Shown: positions 1-9,570, counted from the stretch's first letter. The stretch: 25,282 nt of DNA from Mariaggregatimicrobium sp964498785 (GCA_964498785.1 CAZCJL010000104.1:1-25282), one strand, 5' to 3'. A program made the numbers and translations. Notes: generated by a model not told the origin, from the sequence alone.

Positions 1-675
1 GCCTGAAACTACCGGCGATGTTCCCGGATATTTGCCGCCGCTGCATTTTGCCTGAGCACGGAGTTCATACCGACTATCAATTACAATGGATGGGATGATA
101 TTGAACGGTATTAATACATAATCATCAACAAGTGAATCTATGGGAACAGAGTATGCCGTAAACCAATCGCCACCACCAGCAGGGCGATATTGCAGGTCAA
201 TACTGGTCATAAAGTTAACTGAGGGCCAGTTGTAACTATTTACGGTGACCCACAGCGTATCACTGCCATAGGAGCCATCAATCAGCCAACCGTTCTCCGG
301 CGAGGCAATGTAGGACTCTGAACAAGGTATCTGAAAATGGACCGAGATTTCGACCTGATCACAGAGATCATCACCTTCGCAAGCCGGCGCCAGTTGAAGT
401 GTCAGTCCATCGTAATCATAGGCTTCAGTACCCCGTTTCACTGTCAGGGTGGCTGTCGCGGTTCCTCCGGCGGGAATTGTGAAATCCATGCCGCCAGCCA
501 GATTCTGGCCATTGACCTCGAGGATAGCGCCGTCGGGATTGCTCTCATTAAGCGCCGACAGGGTGTACGTTGCATCCTCGCCGGTGCCGCTGTTATTGCC
601 GAGCGAAAGCGCGAACGTGGCGGCTTCGCGTGGGATATCGATCATCCAAGCGCTGCAAGACCTTCTGACAAAATA
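1..675 (-). CDS. Partial secreted multi-domain protein (interior fragment)
   Basis: The minus strand is open from 675 to the left edge, with a TGA at 676-678 just upstream. The translation reads like an extracellular beta-sandwich protein. An early segment (ATFALSLGNNSGTGEDATYT, then NPDGA and an RGTEAYDYDGL stretch ending in CDQVEISVHF) resembles repeats I know from large secreted proteins of Bacteroidota and KSB1-type bacteria. It is followed by a fibronectin-like segment starting near CSESYIASPENGW. No signal peptide, start codon or ribosome site is visible, and the convincing protein begins only around 630-650. The 5' part of the gene is therefore missing at a junction with the plus-strand fragment, while the 3' part lies outside the window. 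Function is unknown; cell-surface or adhesive use is a guess. An apparent plus-strand reading frame over 337-630 is only its antisense shadow. Confidence 0.7.
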
Positions 676-981
676 TCAAATCTCGACATCATTCGTAAAA
701 ATATAAATCTGCTGGAAAATCCTGACCTGCTTTTTTTAGAGACAAACGGATGGACAGCGCACGCTCCCGGTCATGGATCCCTCATCGACGCACAGCCATA
801 TCTGGACATCATTAAACCCCGCAAAGTGATTCTGCTCCATTTGAGCGGTCATTCAGATACATCCGGGCAGCCGGCGAATGGATGGAGTGATGCTCAATGG
901 CGCAAAAGCGTCAAACAGAATCCGCCATTCCCCGATTACCCGATGCTTATCGGAAACCAGGGAATGATTTTAGCACTTTAA
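640..981 (+). pseudogene. C-terminal fragment of a metallo-beta-lactamase-fold hydrolase
   Basis: About 105 residues of a plus-strand protein are recognisable from roughly base 640-670 to the stop at 979-981. The segment runs SNLDIIRKN, then DLLFLETNGW, GHGSLIDAQPYLDIIKPRK and VILLHLSGHSD, ending in GNQGMILAL. The pattern of a hydrophobic strand, a conserved G-H helix start and a late H-L-S-x-H is what I expect of the last third of an MBL-fold hydrolase of the PhnP/RNase Z-like kind. The metal-binding HxHxDH core should lie upstream, but that space is occupied by an oppositely oriented gene, so the fragment cannot be active. The left boundary is approximate. The reading frame stays open back to 337 by chance, producing a false 214-residue ORF. 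It converges with the serine hydrolase gene, with five bases between the two stops. Confidence 0.6.
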
Positions 982-986
982 TCAAT

Positions 987-3278
987 TCATTCCAGCCCAT
1001 CTTCTATCGCCATCAGGAATTTTGTCAGATATTTATCATACGCTGCACCACTCCTGCGGCGTGTTTGGGTAATCACCAGATCATTGTCCGGATCCACCCG
1101 CAAAATTGCCGAGGTCGCGGAGCCGTGCCCGATCATATTTCTGCCAAGGATGGTATGGTCTTGTGGCAGACCGTTTTTCCCGGCGTCCGGGTGATGATAG
1201 TGCATCCAGGTAATCCCGATCCCCCAGTCAACATTGATGCCCGGATAGAATTTGCTTAAGGATTGCGGCAGTAATTTTGTACATGTTTCCGGAGAAAAGA
1301 ATTTCAGGTGACCATACGAACCTTTGTTCAACAGCATCTGTCCGATAATGGCAAATTCACCGGCAGTGCTGTGACAACTAAATCCCAAATCTTCTTCCAA
1401 AATCGTGTGCTTCAATCCCAATGGATCGAAAAAATTTTCCCGCATTAACCGAAAGATGCTTTTACCACTGACCATTTCCATAACTTTACCGGCAAGATCA
1501 TACCCCATGCCGTTGTATTCATGCGTTTTACCAACCGAAAGCTGGTTGAGCAGATTTGCAACAACATTATCCAGCCACGGATTGTGCAGCCCGCCCCATT
1601 CTTCATGCCCCCATAATCCTGAAGTGTGTGTAAAACAGTGCCGCAATGTGAGCGCCTTCTCTCCTTCTGTCGGAAAATCCGGCAGAAATTTTCCCACCGG
1701 ATCGTCAATGGTAATGAAGCCCTGATCGACGAATTGGGCAAACATTAATCCGGTGATCAATTTAGTGATTGAAGCGTTCTCAGTGGCAGTATTCAGGGTT
1801 ACTTTACCATCGCTTCTTTCTCCGAAGGCTTCGTGAATGATGATGACGCCGCGCCGGGCAACGAGAACGATAAACGGCTCGCCGCTTTCTTCATACCACT
1901 GTTGACACACCGCCCGAATTTTATCTGCTGTGCCCGGCTTCACACCGGCTTCCCGTGCTGTGCCAGAGCGCAAAACAGGCGCTGGTTCACCGCTGATTTT
2001 CTGCGGCAATTGAAGCGCCATCCATTTATTTTCCACACCCAAAATTTTCCGCTTTAAAGCAAGATGATAATCATGGTCCCGGATGATGGGTGTATTTGTA
2101 AGTGATTCCGGCTCATCGGTCGCTTCCATCTCGTCGATAAATGACATCAGTTTCGCGCCTTCGTCCTGATCCAGTATCGAAAGCAGTACGGTTCTGCCTG
2201 CAAAGCTGGCAATTGCTTCCTTATGATCTTCCCAGGCTTTTTTATCGACATTATCGAGCGGTAAAAATTGCACGTACGCTTTTGGCCGTTCACCCCAGGC
2301 GTGCCAATCCGCGGGCATACAGAACATTGTTCCGGCTCTGCGGATGTGAATTCCGGCCGGCGCCGTTCCTTCGGCGTAATAGGCGTACCTGCCTGATTTT
2401 TCGGGCGTTTCCACCTCATTTAATTCATTATCAAACCATCGGATGGTGAGTGGAAATTCGCCCATCACTTTTTCAACGAGATATGGTTTTTCCCAGCGCA
2501 TTTCCGGAAATTTACCGGGCATGAAATAATAATTCCACCGGTTCTCTTTTTGGGGAATAAGCCGGCAATTCAAAAATTCATTGAAATCATATTTCGCTCT
2601 GATTTCAGCCTCAATTTTGGCGTAGCTCTGTGCATCAAAAGCCTCGATAGCAAACGCCCAGTCCCGCACCCATTCCGATACTTTTATGAGAATCGTATTA
2701 TAACCTTTGGTGAGACTCGCATGAAACTGATCCTGTCTGAAACTCAGGGCTCTGCCTTCATCGATGAAATGCACCTGTTTTCCGTTAATCCAGACTTTTG
2801 CGCCATCGTCCGAGCCAAAGAAGAAATGTGCCTCCTGATCCGCATCCGAATAGATGAAGCAAAAAGCATAAGCAACCTTGTGATCGACCTGACCAAATAT
2901 TTTTTCAAAATCAATGATGCCGGCGTCAATGGCTTTAATTCTCTGTGGCTTAATTGAATGAAGTTTGTTTTGCCCATCCTGAAAGATGATGGCGGCTTGT
3001 TCAGCCAACACTGCTTTACTTTCACCGCCCATCGCAGCTAAATAATCAGTGTAAAATCCACGTTGCCTGGTTCCGTCTGGTAACGGTTCATCGGTGGGTT
3101 GATTCGGAAAAGGTCCGGCCACGATCCAATCGCGAATAAAATCGTTTTCATTCAGGTGATGAACCGGTCCTGCCGGCGAAGTTCTATCTTCATTAGCTGT
3201 TTTCATTTGCTGGCTGAAGCCTGCACTTACTATTAGCAGAGATATTAAAAGCACGAGCTTCAAAATTCTGTGAATCAT
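987..3278 (-). CDS. Secreted class-C beta-lactamase-like serine hydrolase with N-terminal beta-sandwich domain
   Basis: A 763-residue exported protein. I choose the ATG at 3278 because a good ribosome site (AAAGGAA) lies just upstream and a signal peptide (IHRILKLVLLISLLIVSAGF) follows at once; an in-frame ATG at 3317 would add 13 charged residues. Residues about 45-225 form a galactose-binding or PA14-like sandwich (DWIVAGPFP, GAKVWINGK, LIKVSEW). Residues about 445-763 are a serine beta-lactamase/esterase/D-aminopeptidase domain. They show the S-x-x-K motif (SITK, S503 and K506), the tyrosine motif YNG (Y588), and HGS (718-720) in place of K-T-G. Family members include esterases, peptidases and transesterases, so the substrate is open; de-esterifying a glycan is one inference from context. 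It is last in the minus-strand run, 195 bp after the foldase, and may have its own promoter. Confidence 0.85.
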   Translation of the reverse strand: MIHRILKLVLLISLLIVSAGFSQQMKTANEDRTSPAGPVHHLNENDFIRDWIVAGPFPNQPTDEPLPDGTRQRGFYTDYLAAMGGESKAVLAEQAAIIFQDGQNKLHSIKPQRIKAIDAGIIDFEKIFGQVDHKVAYAFCFIYSDADQEAHFFFGSDDGAKVWINGKQVHFIDEGRALSFRQDQFHASLTKGYNTILIKVSEWVRDWAFAIEAFDAQSYAKIEAEIRAKYDFNEFLNCRLIPQKENRWNYYFMPGKFPEMRWEKPYLVEKVMGEFPLTIRWFDNELNEVETPEKSGRYAYYAEGTAPAGIHIRRAGTMFCMPADWHAWGERPKAYVQFLPLDNVDKKAWEDHKEAIASFAGRTVLLSILDQDEGAKLMSFIDEMEATDEPESLTNTPIIRDHDYHLALKRKILGVENKWMALQLPQKISGEPAPVLRSGTAREAGVKPGTADKIRAVCQQWYEESGEPFIVLVARRGVIIIHEAFGERSDGKVTLNTATENASITKLITGLMFAQFVDQGFITIDDPVGKFLPDFPTEGEKALTLRHCFTHTSGLWGHEEWGGLHNPWLDNVVANLLNQLSVGKTHEYNGMGYDLAGKVMEMVSGKSIFRLMRENFFDPLGLKHTILEEDLGFSCHSTAGEFAIIGQMLLNKGSYGHLKFFSPETCTKLLPQSLSKFYPGINVDWGIGITWMHYHHPDAGKNGLPQDHTILGRNMIGHGSATSAILRVDPDNDLVITQTRRRSGAAYDKYLTKFLMAIEDGLE

Positions 3279-3473
3279 CTGAAATTCCTTTCTTCGATTT
3301 CGATTGCTGGATCTCAATTATCTTTTCTTTGTGTCCTTTTTGCGCATCATTGTTTTTAGATTTTTCAGGTTATATTTTTTCTCTGCAATCTTCTGCGTCC
3401 TTTGCCCCGTTGCGTTAATCTTTTTTAATGCAGGGATGTATAGAACACAGAGTGACGCGAAGTTTTTTGGGGA
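3279..3473. other. Intergenic spacer, with repeat-like G/C-A-rich words
   Basis: This 195-bp gap separates the foldase stop from the serine hydrolase start. Read on the minus strand it holds short words of the type GGGCAAAGGACGCAG, GATTGCAGAG and GGACACAAAG, similar in flavour to the intergenic repeat at 21885-21945 but too degraded to fold. The ribosome site of the serine hydrolase (AAAGGAA, about 3285-3291) is the only functional signal I can support. I see no terminator hairpin after the foldase gene. Confidence 0.4.
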
Positions 3474-4982
3474 TTATTCCATCACTTCTCCATAATCGAG
3501 CCAATGATCTGTCGTGACTAACGGGAATGACGGAACGACGATTTGGAACGGCTGATCCGGTTGTAAAGCTACCATATCGATCCCGGTTAATTTTATGGAT
3601 TCAAATTCCGGCATGTCGATTTCAATGTGTGCACTGTACTTGATTTGCAAGCTATCCACATACGGGGTCATATATTCGGTGACAATCTTCATCTGGTCTT
3701 TTTCGCTGATGTGCATACTATCCAAATATTTATATTTCTGATAAAGAGCCAATAAATGATCACGCCACATTTCTACGTTTTGTTGAACTGCCGCGGACTC
3801 GTCAAATCCTTTTTCGTACGCGTCCTGAGTAATGTAATAATCCCGCACCATATCTGCAACAGCCAACCGGAACTGTTCTGCAAAATTTCGGCTTTGAGCG
3901 CCCTCTTTCCGAAATACAAGGGGATGCCGTTTCATATACGAGCGAAACTGCCCCACTGTCCAGACAGAGCCATCGACAGAGAAAAACGGCAGATGATCGA
4001 GCGCGGCAAGAGTTTCCGGTAAATGTGAGAAATCATCATCCGTGTCTTTATTTTTCCAGAAAGAATTGTTAAACATCTGCTTTTTCGTCTGCTCAGAATT
4101 CAGATAAACCGGTGCGATAATATCGACCAGCTTCTTAAACGTATCTTCGGAAAACTGCATCTGTTTTTTGTGCATCAATTCGCTGACGTACGATTTATAC
4201 GCTGCCCACGCTTTTTCATTTTTTAATTGATCGATAACAAGCTGCCGGCGGTCCCGGGTGTCATTTTCGGTCATCACCCGCTGATCAGTCCAGCCATTTA
4301 CTTTCATAAAAAGATGGTTCTGTTCGTCAACTTTAACGGGACCGATAATTTGTCCTTTGGTTGGCTTTTCCTTAAATAAAGCGTCTTTGATTGACGTCTC
4401 TTCCGGCGCATTCCATTTGATTTCCCGTTCAGGAACAGAGGTGTCTCCTGTTAGAGTGTGATACATATCTTCAAAGCTGATACTTTTTGACTGCAAACTT
4501 TGGGAAATTTTCATGGAAATGTCGTTCGTAGGCGCTGAAAAGTAAGACACCTGATATGTACGCCCGGCGATGTCAAATTCACGTTGAATTTCATCTGTAC
4601 CGAGTTTGACCGTTTTATACGCCAGTTCATTGTAATGCACCTGGCGCATGGCTTGTTCTTTTCGTCCGTTAATGTAAGCCTGGAAATCGGGATTTTGCGT
4701 CAGTTCATTTACTTCTCCGGCTTCCAGAGCCAATAATTTTTCTGCGATTAATGAATTGAGAATAATTTTTTTATGAATATAATTTTCGCCCTGACAATAT
4801 GGTGGGCGAATCGCAAATTCACTGCGACGAATAAATTCCTGCCGGGTGATCTGTTTTGTATCCACATTAGCCAGAATGTGGCTGTGGTCTTCCGATTCAT
4901 TTTTCTGAGCGCAGTTCAAAAAAATGATAACCAGCAAAAACCATGAAAAACGGAGTCCTATGTTGAAATGTTTTATCATCAC
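3474..4982 (-). CDS. SurA/PpiC-like lipoprotein foldase with two chaperone-like modules
   Basis: A 502-residue putative lipoprotein. A short hydrophobic leader ends at Cys24 (FLLVIIFLNC), although the Asn at -1 is atypical for a lipobox. Residues 33-120 look like a SurA/PpiD N-terminal chaperone module (LANVDTKQITRQEFIRR, then a helix with LNSLIAEKLLALEAGE). Residues about 128-232 fit a degenerate parvulin domain (YQVSYFSA, GQIIGPVK, HLFMKVNGW). Residues 333-420 look like a second chaperone module (SVDGSVWTVGQFRSYMKRHP, LAVADMVRDYYITQDAYEKG). Proteins of this kind fold or escort outer-membrane barrels in the periplasm, and peptidyl-prolyl isomerase activity is doubtful here. The gene starts 24 bp after the PorV/PorQ-like gene and clearly shares its transcript, suggesting a dedicated helper for the neighbouring barrel proteins. 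Confidence 0.7.
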   Translation of the reverse strand: MMIKHFNIGLRFSWFLLVIIFLNCAQKNESEDHSHILANVDTKQITRQEFIRRSEFAIRPPYCQGENYIHKKIILNSLIAEKLLALEAGEVNELTQNPDFQAYINGRKEQAMRQVHYNELAYKTVKLGTDEIQREFDIAGRTYQVSYFSAPTNDISMKISQSLQSKSISFEDMYHTLTGDTSVPEREIKWNAPEETSIKDALFKEKPTKGQIIGPVKVDEQNHLFMKVNGWTDQRVMTENDTRDRRQLVIDQLKNEKAWAAYKSYVSELMHKKQMQFSEDTFKKLVDIIAPVYLNSEQTKKQMFNNSFWKNKDTDDDFSHLPETLAALDHLPFFSVDGSVWTVGQFRSYMKRHPLVFRKEGAQSRNFAEQFRLAVADMVRDYYITQDAYEKGFDESAAVQQNVEMWRDHLLALYQKYKYLDSMHISEKDQMKIVTEYMTPYVDSLQIKYSAHIEIDMPEFESIKLTGIDMVALQPDQPFQIVVPSFPLVTTDHWLDYGEVME

Positions 4983-5006
4983 TGCTTATCCACTGTTTTC
5001 TATTAT

Positions 5007-6077
5007 CTAAAACTCAATTCCTATTCCAAAACAGTTCGCCGATCCCAGCAGGCCTAAATTACGATATGCGTAATCACAGCGAATTTTTGTATTTTTTAAC
5101 AGGTTCATTGTAAAGCCTGCTCCCAAAGTCAAACCATATTCCGACGATTTCATAAACAGCGCTTTATACCCGCCCCGGAAAAAGAGTTTTCCAAAAGCCG
5201 GAATATTGACCGCGTATTCCATTCCCAGATTCACAGATTCGGAATTGTTATTCGGATGAAGTGCATCTGCCGATAAAGTAACGCTTTGATTGCCGACTTT
5301 GACAGGTTGTATCGACGCCCCAATCCTGAAAATAAGGGGTAACTCCCAGCAGCTTAATCGGAACTGTCCCGGCACATCGCGGAAATTGCCATTTTCGCCT
5401 GGTTCAATATCAATTGGATTTAACAGATCGATGCCATCAAAGCGCAATTTTGTTCCATAATTGGAAATGCTCATGCCAATTCTCATGCCATCAGCTTGTT
5501 GTCCTGTTGGCGAGAAAAACCCGGTTTTGATGATCACTCCTAAATCAAACGCGATGGCAGAGCCGGACTCATGCCAGATTTGTGAGGACACGTATTTGGC
5601 GCTGGCGCCGAAGCCAAACCATTCTGTAATCGACCTTCCATAACTCAATGAAACCGCAAACTCGTTGGCGTCGAACATTTCGCCGGTGCCATCCTGCTGC
5701 AGCAATGTTGTCACTTCCATTTCACCATACCCGATGTAAATTACATCCAGCGCAAAGGTCCCGATATTTGTCACCGGAATCCCCACCGCAGCAAAGGACG
5801 TGTTCACATCGACAAGCCAGGGTTGGACCATAAACAGTGTTTCGCTATTTTGCATAAACGCCAGCCCGGCCGGATTCCAGTAGACAGCCGAGAGATCGTT
5901 GACTACGCTGACGTACGCATCCCCCATGGCAATCCCTGCCGGCCCGTAGCCAATTTCCAGAAAGTTGGCTGTGGTCGTCCCAACACGATAGGGACCTCGC
6001 GCCAGTAAAAAAGTCGATGTTTGAAATATGATAATGATTATCACAAATAAAATAAACCTGGCATTTTTTTCTTTCAT
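5007..6077 (-). CDS. PorV/PorQ-family outer-membrane beta-barrel protein
   Basis: A 356-residue protein with a signal peptide (hydrophobic FILFVIIIIIFQTSTFLLA). The diagnostic block is near the N-terminus: TTTANFLEIGYGPAGIAMGD followed by DLSAVYWNPAGLA, which marks the PorV/PorQ (UPF0164, FadL-like) family. The rest alternates barrel strands and closes with GIGIEF, an aromatic C-terminus suited to outer-membrane insertion. In T9SS, PorV carries cargo to the sortase and PorQ is an accessory barrel; many FCB genomes hold extra copies beside TonB receptors. The gene lies 13 bp after the 1159-residue T9SS cargo gene and has ribosome site AAAGGTG. A role in exporting or anchoring that cargo is inferred from position. 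A FadL-like channel is the alternative. Confidence 0.8.
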   Translation of the reverse strand: MKEKNARFILFVIIIIIFQTSTFLLARGPYRVGTTTANFLEIGYGPAGIAMGDAYVSVVNDLSAVYWNPAGLAFMQNSETLFMVQPWLVDVNTSFAAVGIPVTNIGTFALDVIYIGYGEMEVTTLLQQDGTGEMFDANEFAVSLSYGRSITEWFGFGASAKYVSSQIWHESGSAIAFDLGVIIKTGFFSPTGQQADGMRIGMSISNYGTKLRFDGIDLLNPIDIEPGENGNFRDVPGQFRLSCWELPLIFRIGASIQPVKVGNQSVTLSADALHPNNNSESVNLGMEYAVNIPAFGKLFFRGGYKALFMKSSEYGLTLGAGFTMNLLKNTKIRCDYAYRNLGLLGSANCFGIGIEF

Positions 6078-6090
6078 GCTAAAACACCTT

Positions 6091-9000
6091 TCACTTAATT
6101 ATCGCAAATTTACCCATTTTTTCATCGCTGGTGGCTTTTGCCTTGATATGATAAAAATACATACCAGCCGCAACATCCAGGCCTTCTTTTGAGCGCAGAT
6201 CCCAATAGACAATGCCTTCATCCGACGGATTATTGACATTGATTTCATCAATTAGAATCCCGCTGATCGTAAAAATTTTGATATCACATTGCGCCGGGAT
6301 ATTTGTGAACATGATCCGGCGCCGCTGGTTGAGATAGATATTCCCGACGGCTGTTTCCATTGTGTTCGTTGCAATATATGGATTGGGTACGACTTTGATC
6401 TTATCAAAATTATCGCTGAGTTTAGTCTTATCCAGTTCACCTTCCGGTTTCACTTTGAACATTAACGAATCTGTCTTGTAAAACGGACGGTTATACGTAA
6501 TTTGATAGACATCATCCGGCTGCGGCAATTCGGATTCATCGGCGGCTCCGTAAAAATCGAGAATGAATGCTGTGCCAGCCCAGCCGCCGGCGTTGTTCCT
6601 CGGTCCCACAAAAACACGATCCAGCAGGTAATCAAATTGCCCGTTTTTATTGACGTCCTGTACCACCATGTCCATTTTTTCGTAGGTCCCGCTTGAATCG
6701 CTGAATGATTTATTAATGATATAAAACGAGAAATTTTGTCCGAATAAAATGTCATTTACTTTTGCGCCATTTTCATCTTTAAGGCTGCGAATTCGGGTGG
6801 TCTGACCGGTGTACCCGGACGGATCGCCGGTAAAAATGACATTGTAGTCCCACGGGAAATAGTAGGATTCCTGCGTCAACGTGACGTTTAATGGCGCCGA
6901 TCCCTGGATCCAGTCGGAGTTTTCATAATCATAACTCGCTGTGATAACCGGCAGATATATTTTCAACCGCAATCCTTCAAAAACATCGGAGACCACCTCT
7001 TTGCTCGTATTTAAAAAGTAATAATTATTATCTTCATCATACAGGATATTTTGCCCATTCTTTGCTTCATGAGTTTCCTGATAAACCAATGTGTTGCTGT
7101 CTGTCACATCATAGACAAAGAATCCGCTGGTGGTGTATAACATGCCATGATCATAATTATTGATTTTTAAAGCCGGATAGACGTCAAATTTTACTTTGTA
7201 AATATGGTCATCCTGCAAATCTTTATCTGATAAGATTTCGGGCGTTACCGTTCCATCCCCCAGCCTGATGTCATCCTGAACAATTTCAATTGAAGGGGGC
7301 ACATACCCCGCGGCTTTTTGATGCGGCGTTACGATTTGCACATTCTTATCATAGTAGCTCACATTTTCATCTTCATCCAGCCATAAAATAACAGTATTTT
7401 CCGACGGACTGATCCCCAGACTTTCGACGCCATAATCATAAGCAACCAATGCATAATAATACGTACGACCGTTTTCAACCAGCGAATCAACATAGTGGTG
7501 AACGATTCCGGTTTCATTGCCCAAATTATAGAGCACGCCATTATTATGGCCAAATTCGGCGAACCCGCTGATGGTATCGATTTTATCGCATTGAAAAATA
7601 GGCATGATTGAATTTGGCGCGCCGTAACCATCGGTAATCATTATTTCAGGATCGGAAAATTTTTTGTCAGTTGCACGGTACAATTTGTATCCTTCAAAAT
7701 CATTGACATTACCAATGAACGGATCCCGTGTTTGAGTGTCGGAAACATTATCCCAGGTCAGAATCACTTTGCCGTCGCCGGCAGTGGCAGATAATGTCGG
7801 CATTTTGGGCGGCTGGACAAAGCGATAGTCTTTTTCGTAAATCGCCTGAACAATGCGTTTTTGTTCAAACAATGCCGGCGCATTGTGATCCGATGATTCG
7901 AGCCCTGCCAGCGGATCATACGAATGAAGTTCAGACATGGAGATATGCTCTTGTTCGCTTCGTTTTAAGGGAAATACCCCGGATGCAAAGGTTAAAATGA
8001 GGTTACTTGTATTGCCGGACCATTCCACCAGCGCCTCGGTACCGATTAAGTCCCACATTGATTTATCTCCGCAAAACCAATGATAGCAGGCGTTTTCATT
8101 GGGGATATTGAAAAGCCGGAACGATGTCAATCCGATCATATCTGATTCGGACACATCTGTTTCGTTGAAATTCGGCTCACAACCAATTCCAACCTTGAAA
8201 TCCGGTTTGTGGTTGCATTCTCCTTCATCCGGACCAAAATAATTTAAATCACCCGGAGCGACGCCATCCAGCCCCACATCATCGCCGGGATTTTCACCGG
8301 GATCCGGGAGCCAGTTCCCGTCACTTCCCAAAGTGGCATAAGCGCCGTTGCCATTTAAATCCACTCCGTCCTGCCAATCCTGGTCTTCATCTGCATCCCA
8401 GTGCGGTTTCAACTCATCTTCCGTTAATTTATAAAATTCCAAAAAATCAGATAAATTATCGATACCTCCTGTTGGGTCTTCGATAAATGTGGTGGCCGGA
8501 TTATTCCGCATTTCATCCACCAACCCATCCTGATCATTATCCTGATTATCCCGGGGCACGCCAGGACTTTCGAGGTATGCAAAGCCGAGCGTTCCGGTTG
8601 GCCGCCCGCCAAATCCGATCCCGTCACGATCCCAGCAGTAGGCCATATCGATGAACGCATCAAAATACCCCACATCATCGCTGGCATTTTCGCCGCCAAT
8701 CCAGGTATCGACCCAATAGCCAAAAGCGACTTCGGGCAGATTGTAGTCTGATATATTGGCAATGGAATATTCCCAGAAAATAGCATCCCGCGCCTGCGGA
8801 TTATTCCATTGCAAACCGCGCTGTTCGACACGAACGCCCAGTCCGCCCCACGGTTTTCCTTTTTGAATACTGACAGACGGTCGTTTATCGCCAATCTGAA
8901 CACCGGGACGCGGATAATATTTCACCCGATCCTCAAAACCGAGGTATTCCTGATCATGTGCGTCATTCACCACAAAATAGGTTTCTAACTGCGCATAGGT

Positions 9001-9570
9001 GATTCCCCGTCCGAACATCCCGTCCCATTCGCCAGGCCATTTCAACGTATTTCCGGCAGCCGGCCATCCTGCGGTGGGCCAGGACGTCGAGTCGTTGCTC
9101 ATTGCCGGATGCTCGCTGTTTTCATTGAAATAACCGTACACAGGATAAAATCCCCATTCCACTTTTCCCAGCGGATCTTCATCCATGTGCTGGCGGTAAC
9201 TGGTTTGACAATAGTACAATGTATCCAGATTGTCTTTTGCCTGGATTTCTTCCCAGGTATCTACCGGAATCGTATCATTCTCGATATACACCCGCGCTCC
9301 GACAAGCAAGCCAATTCCATCGAGAGTTCCTGTGCCGTCGTAATTATTAGGCCAGCGCGACCACTGGGAGCTAATGGCTCCGGATACCCAATTTGAAAGC
9401 TCTGTGGTATTCTGAAAATACAGGTAGACACGATTTCCGGTCATGTACCCTTCGCGTTCTGCCGCAATATCGCCCGCGGGATCGTCCGGGCCCTTGTATT
9501 CTTCGGTTTGAGCCAGAAGGCACACGGGAATTAAAAACAGCATGAAAAGCACTAATGTAAATTTATGCAT
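6091..9570 (-). CDS. Large T9SS-sorted surface protein paired with the TonB receptor
   Basis: A 1159-residue secreted protein with a signal peptide ending near residue 21 (LIPVCLLAQ). Residues 22-340 are an unassigned aromatic-rich region (WGFYPVYGYF, FWEYSIANISD, GYWVDTWIGG). Residues 341-470 carry acidic, calcium-type loops (DNQDNDQDGLVDE, WDADEDQDWQDG, DLNGNG, DDVGLDGVAPGD) followed by EPNFNETDVSESDMIGLTSF. I recall this combination from a protein family that accompanies TonB receptors in Calditrichota/KSB1 genomes. Residues 590-730 resemble a fibronectin type III domain (KVILTWDNVSD, GYKLYRATD, YYYALVAYDYG). Residues 1055-1159 form a sorting domain of the VVPNPYIAT type. No catalytic motif is seen. 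It sits 53 bp after the receptor and 13 bp before the PorV-like gene, so it may be the receptor's surface lid or glycan-binding partner, replacing SusD. Confidence 0.8.
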   Translation of the reverse strand: MHKFTLVLFMLFLIPVCLLAQTEEYKGPDDPAGDIAAEREGYMTGNRVYLYFQNTTELSNWVSGAISSQWSRWPNNYDGTGTLDGIGLLVGARVYIENDTIPVDTWEEIQAKDNLDTLYYCQTSYRQHMDEDPLGKVEWGFYPVYGYFNENSEHPAMSNDSTSWPTAGWPAAGNTLKWPGEWDGMFGRGITYAQLETYFVVNDAHDQEYLGFEDRVKYYPRPGVQIGDKRPSVSIQKGKPWGGLGVRVEQRGLQWNNPQARDAIFWEYSIANISDYNLPEVAFGYWVDTWIGGENASDDVGYFDAFIDMAYCWDRDGIGFGGRPTGTLGFAYLESPGVPRDNQDNDQDGLVDEMRNNPATTFIEDPTGGIDNLSDFLEFYKLTEDELKPHWDADEDQDWQDGVDLNGNGAYATLGSDGNWLPDPGENPGDDVGLDGVAPGDLNYFGPDEGECNHKPDFKVGIGCEPNFNETDVSESDMIGLTSFRLFNIPNENACYHWFCGDKSMWDLIGTEALVEWSGNTSNLILTFASGVFPLKRSEQEHISMSELHSYDPLAGLESSDHNAPALFEQKRIVQAIYEKDYRFVQPPKMPTLSATAGDGKVILTWDNVSDTQTRDPFIGNVNDFEGYKLYRATDKKFSDPEIMITDGYGAPNSIMPIFQCDKIDTISGFAEFGHNNGVLYNLGNETGIVHHYVDSLVENGRTYYYALVAYDYGVESLGISPSENTVILWLDEDENVSYYDKNVQIVTPHQKAAGYVPPSIEIVQDDIRLGDGTVTPEILSDKDLQDDHIYKVKFDVYPALKINNYDHGMLYTTSGFFVYDVTDSNTLVYQETHEAKNGQNILYDEDNNYYFLNTSKEVVSDVFEGLRLKIYLPVITASYDYENSDWIQGSAPLNVTLTQESYYFPWDYNVIFTGDPSGYTGQTTRIRSLKDENGAKVNDILFGQNFSFYIINKSFSDSSGTYEKMDMVVQDVNKNGQFDYLLDRVFVGPRNNAGGWAGTAFILDFYGAADESELPQPDDVYQITYNRPFYKTDSLMFKVKPEGELDKTKLSDNFDKIKVVPNPYIATNTMETAVGNIYLNQRRRIMFTNIPAQCDIKIFTISGILIDEINVNNPSDEGIVYWDLRSKEGLDVAAGMYFYHIKAKATSDEKMGKFAIIK

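Noticed and set aside
337..981. A 214-residue plus-strand ORF as one protein
   Set aside because: Its first 100 residues are low-quality antisense of a convincing minus-strand protein; only the last 105 match a protein family.
8210..8540. Acidic repeats in the 1159-residue protein as a possible tandem DNA repeat
   Set aside because: The D/N-rich loops are degenerate at DNA level and irregular in spacing, consistent with calcium-binding loops rather than a tandem array.
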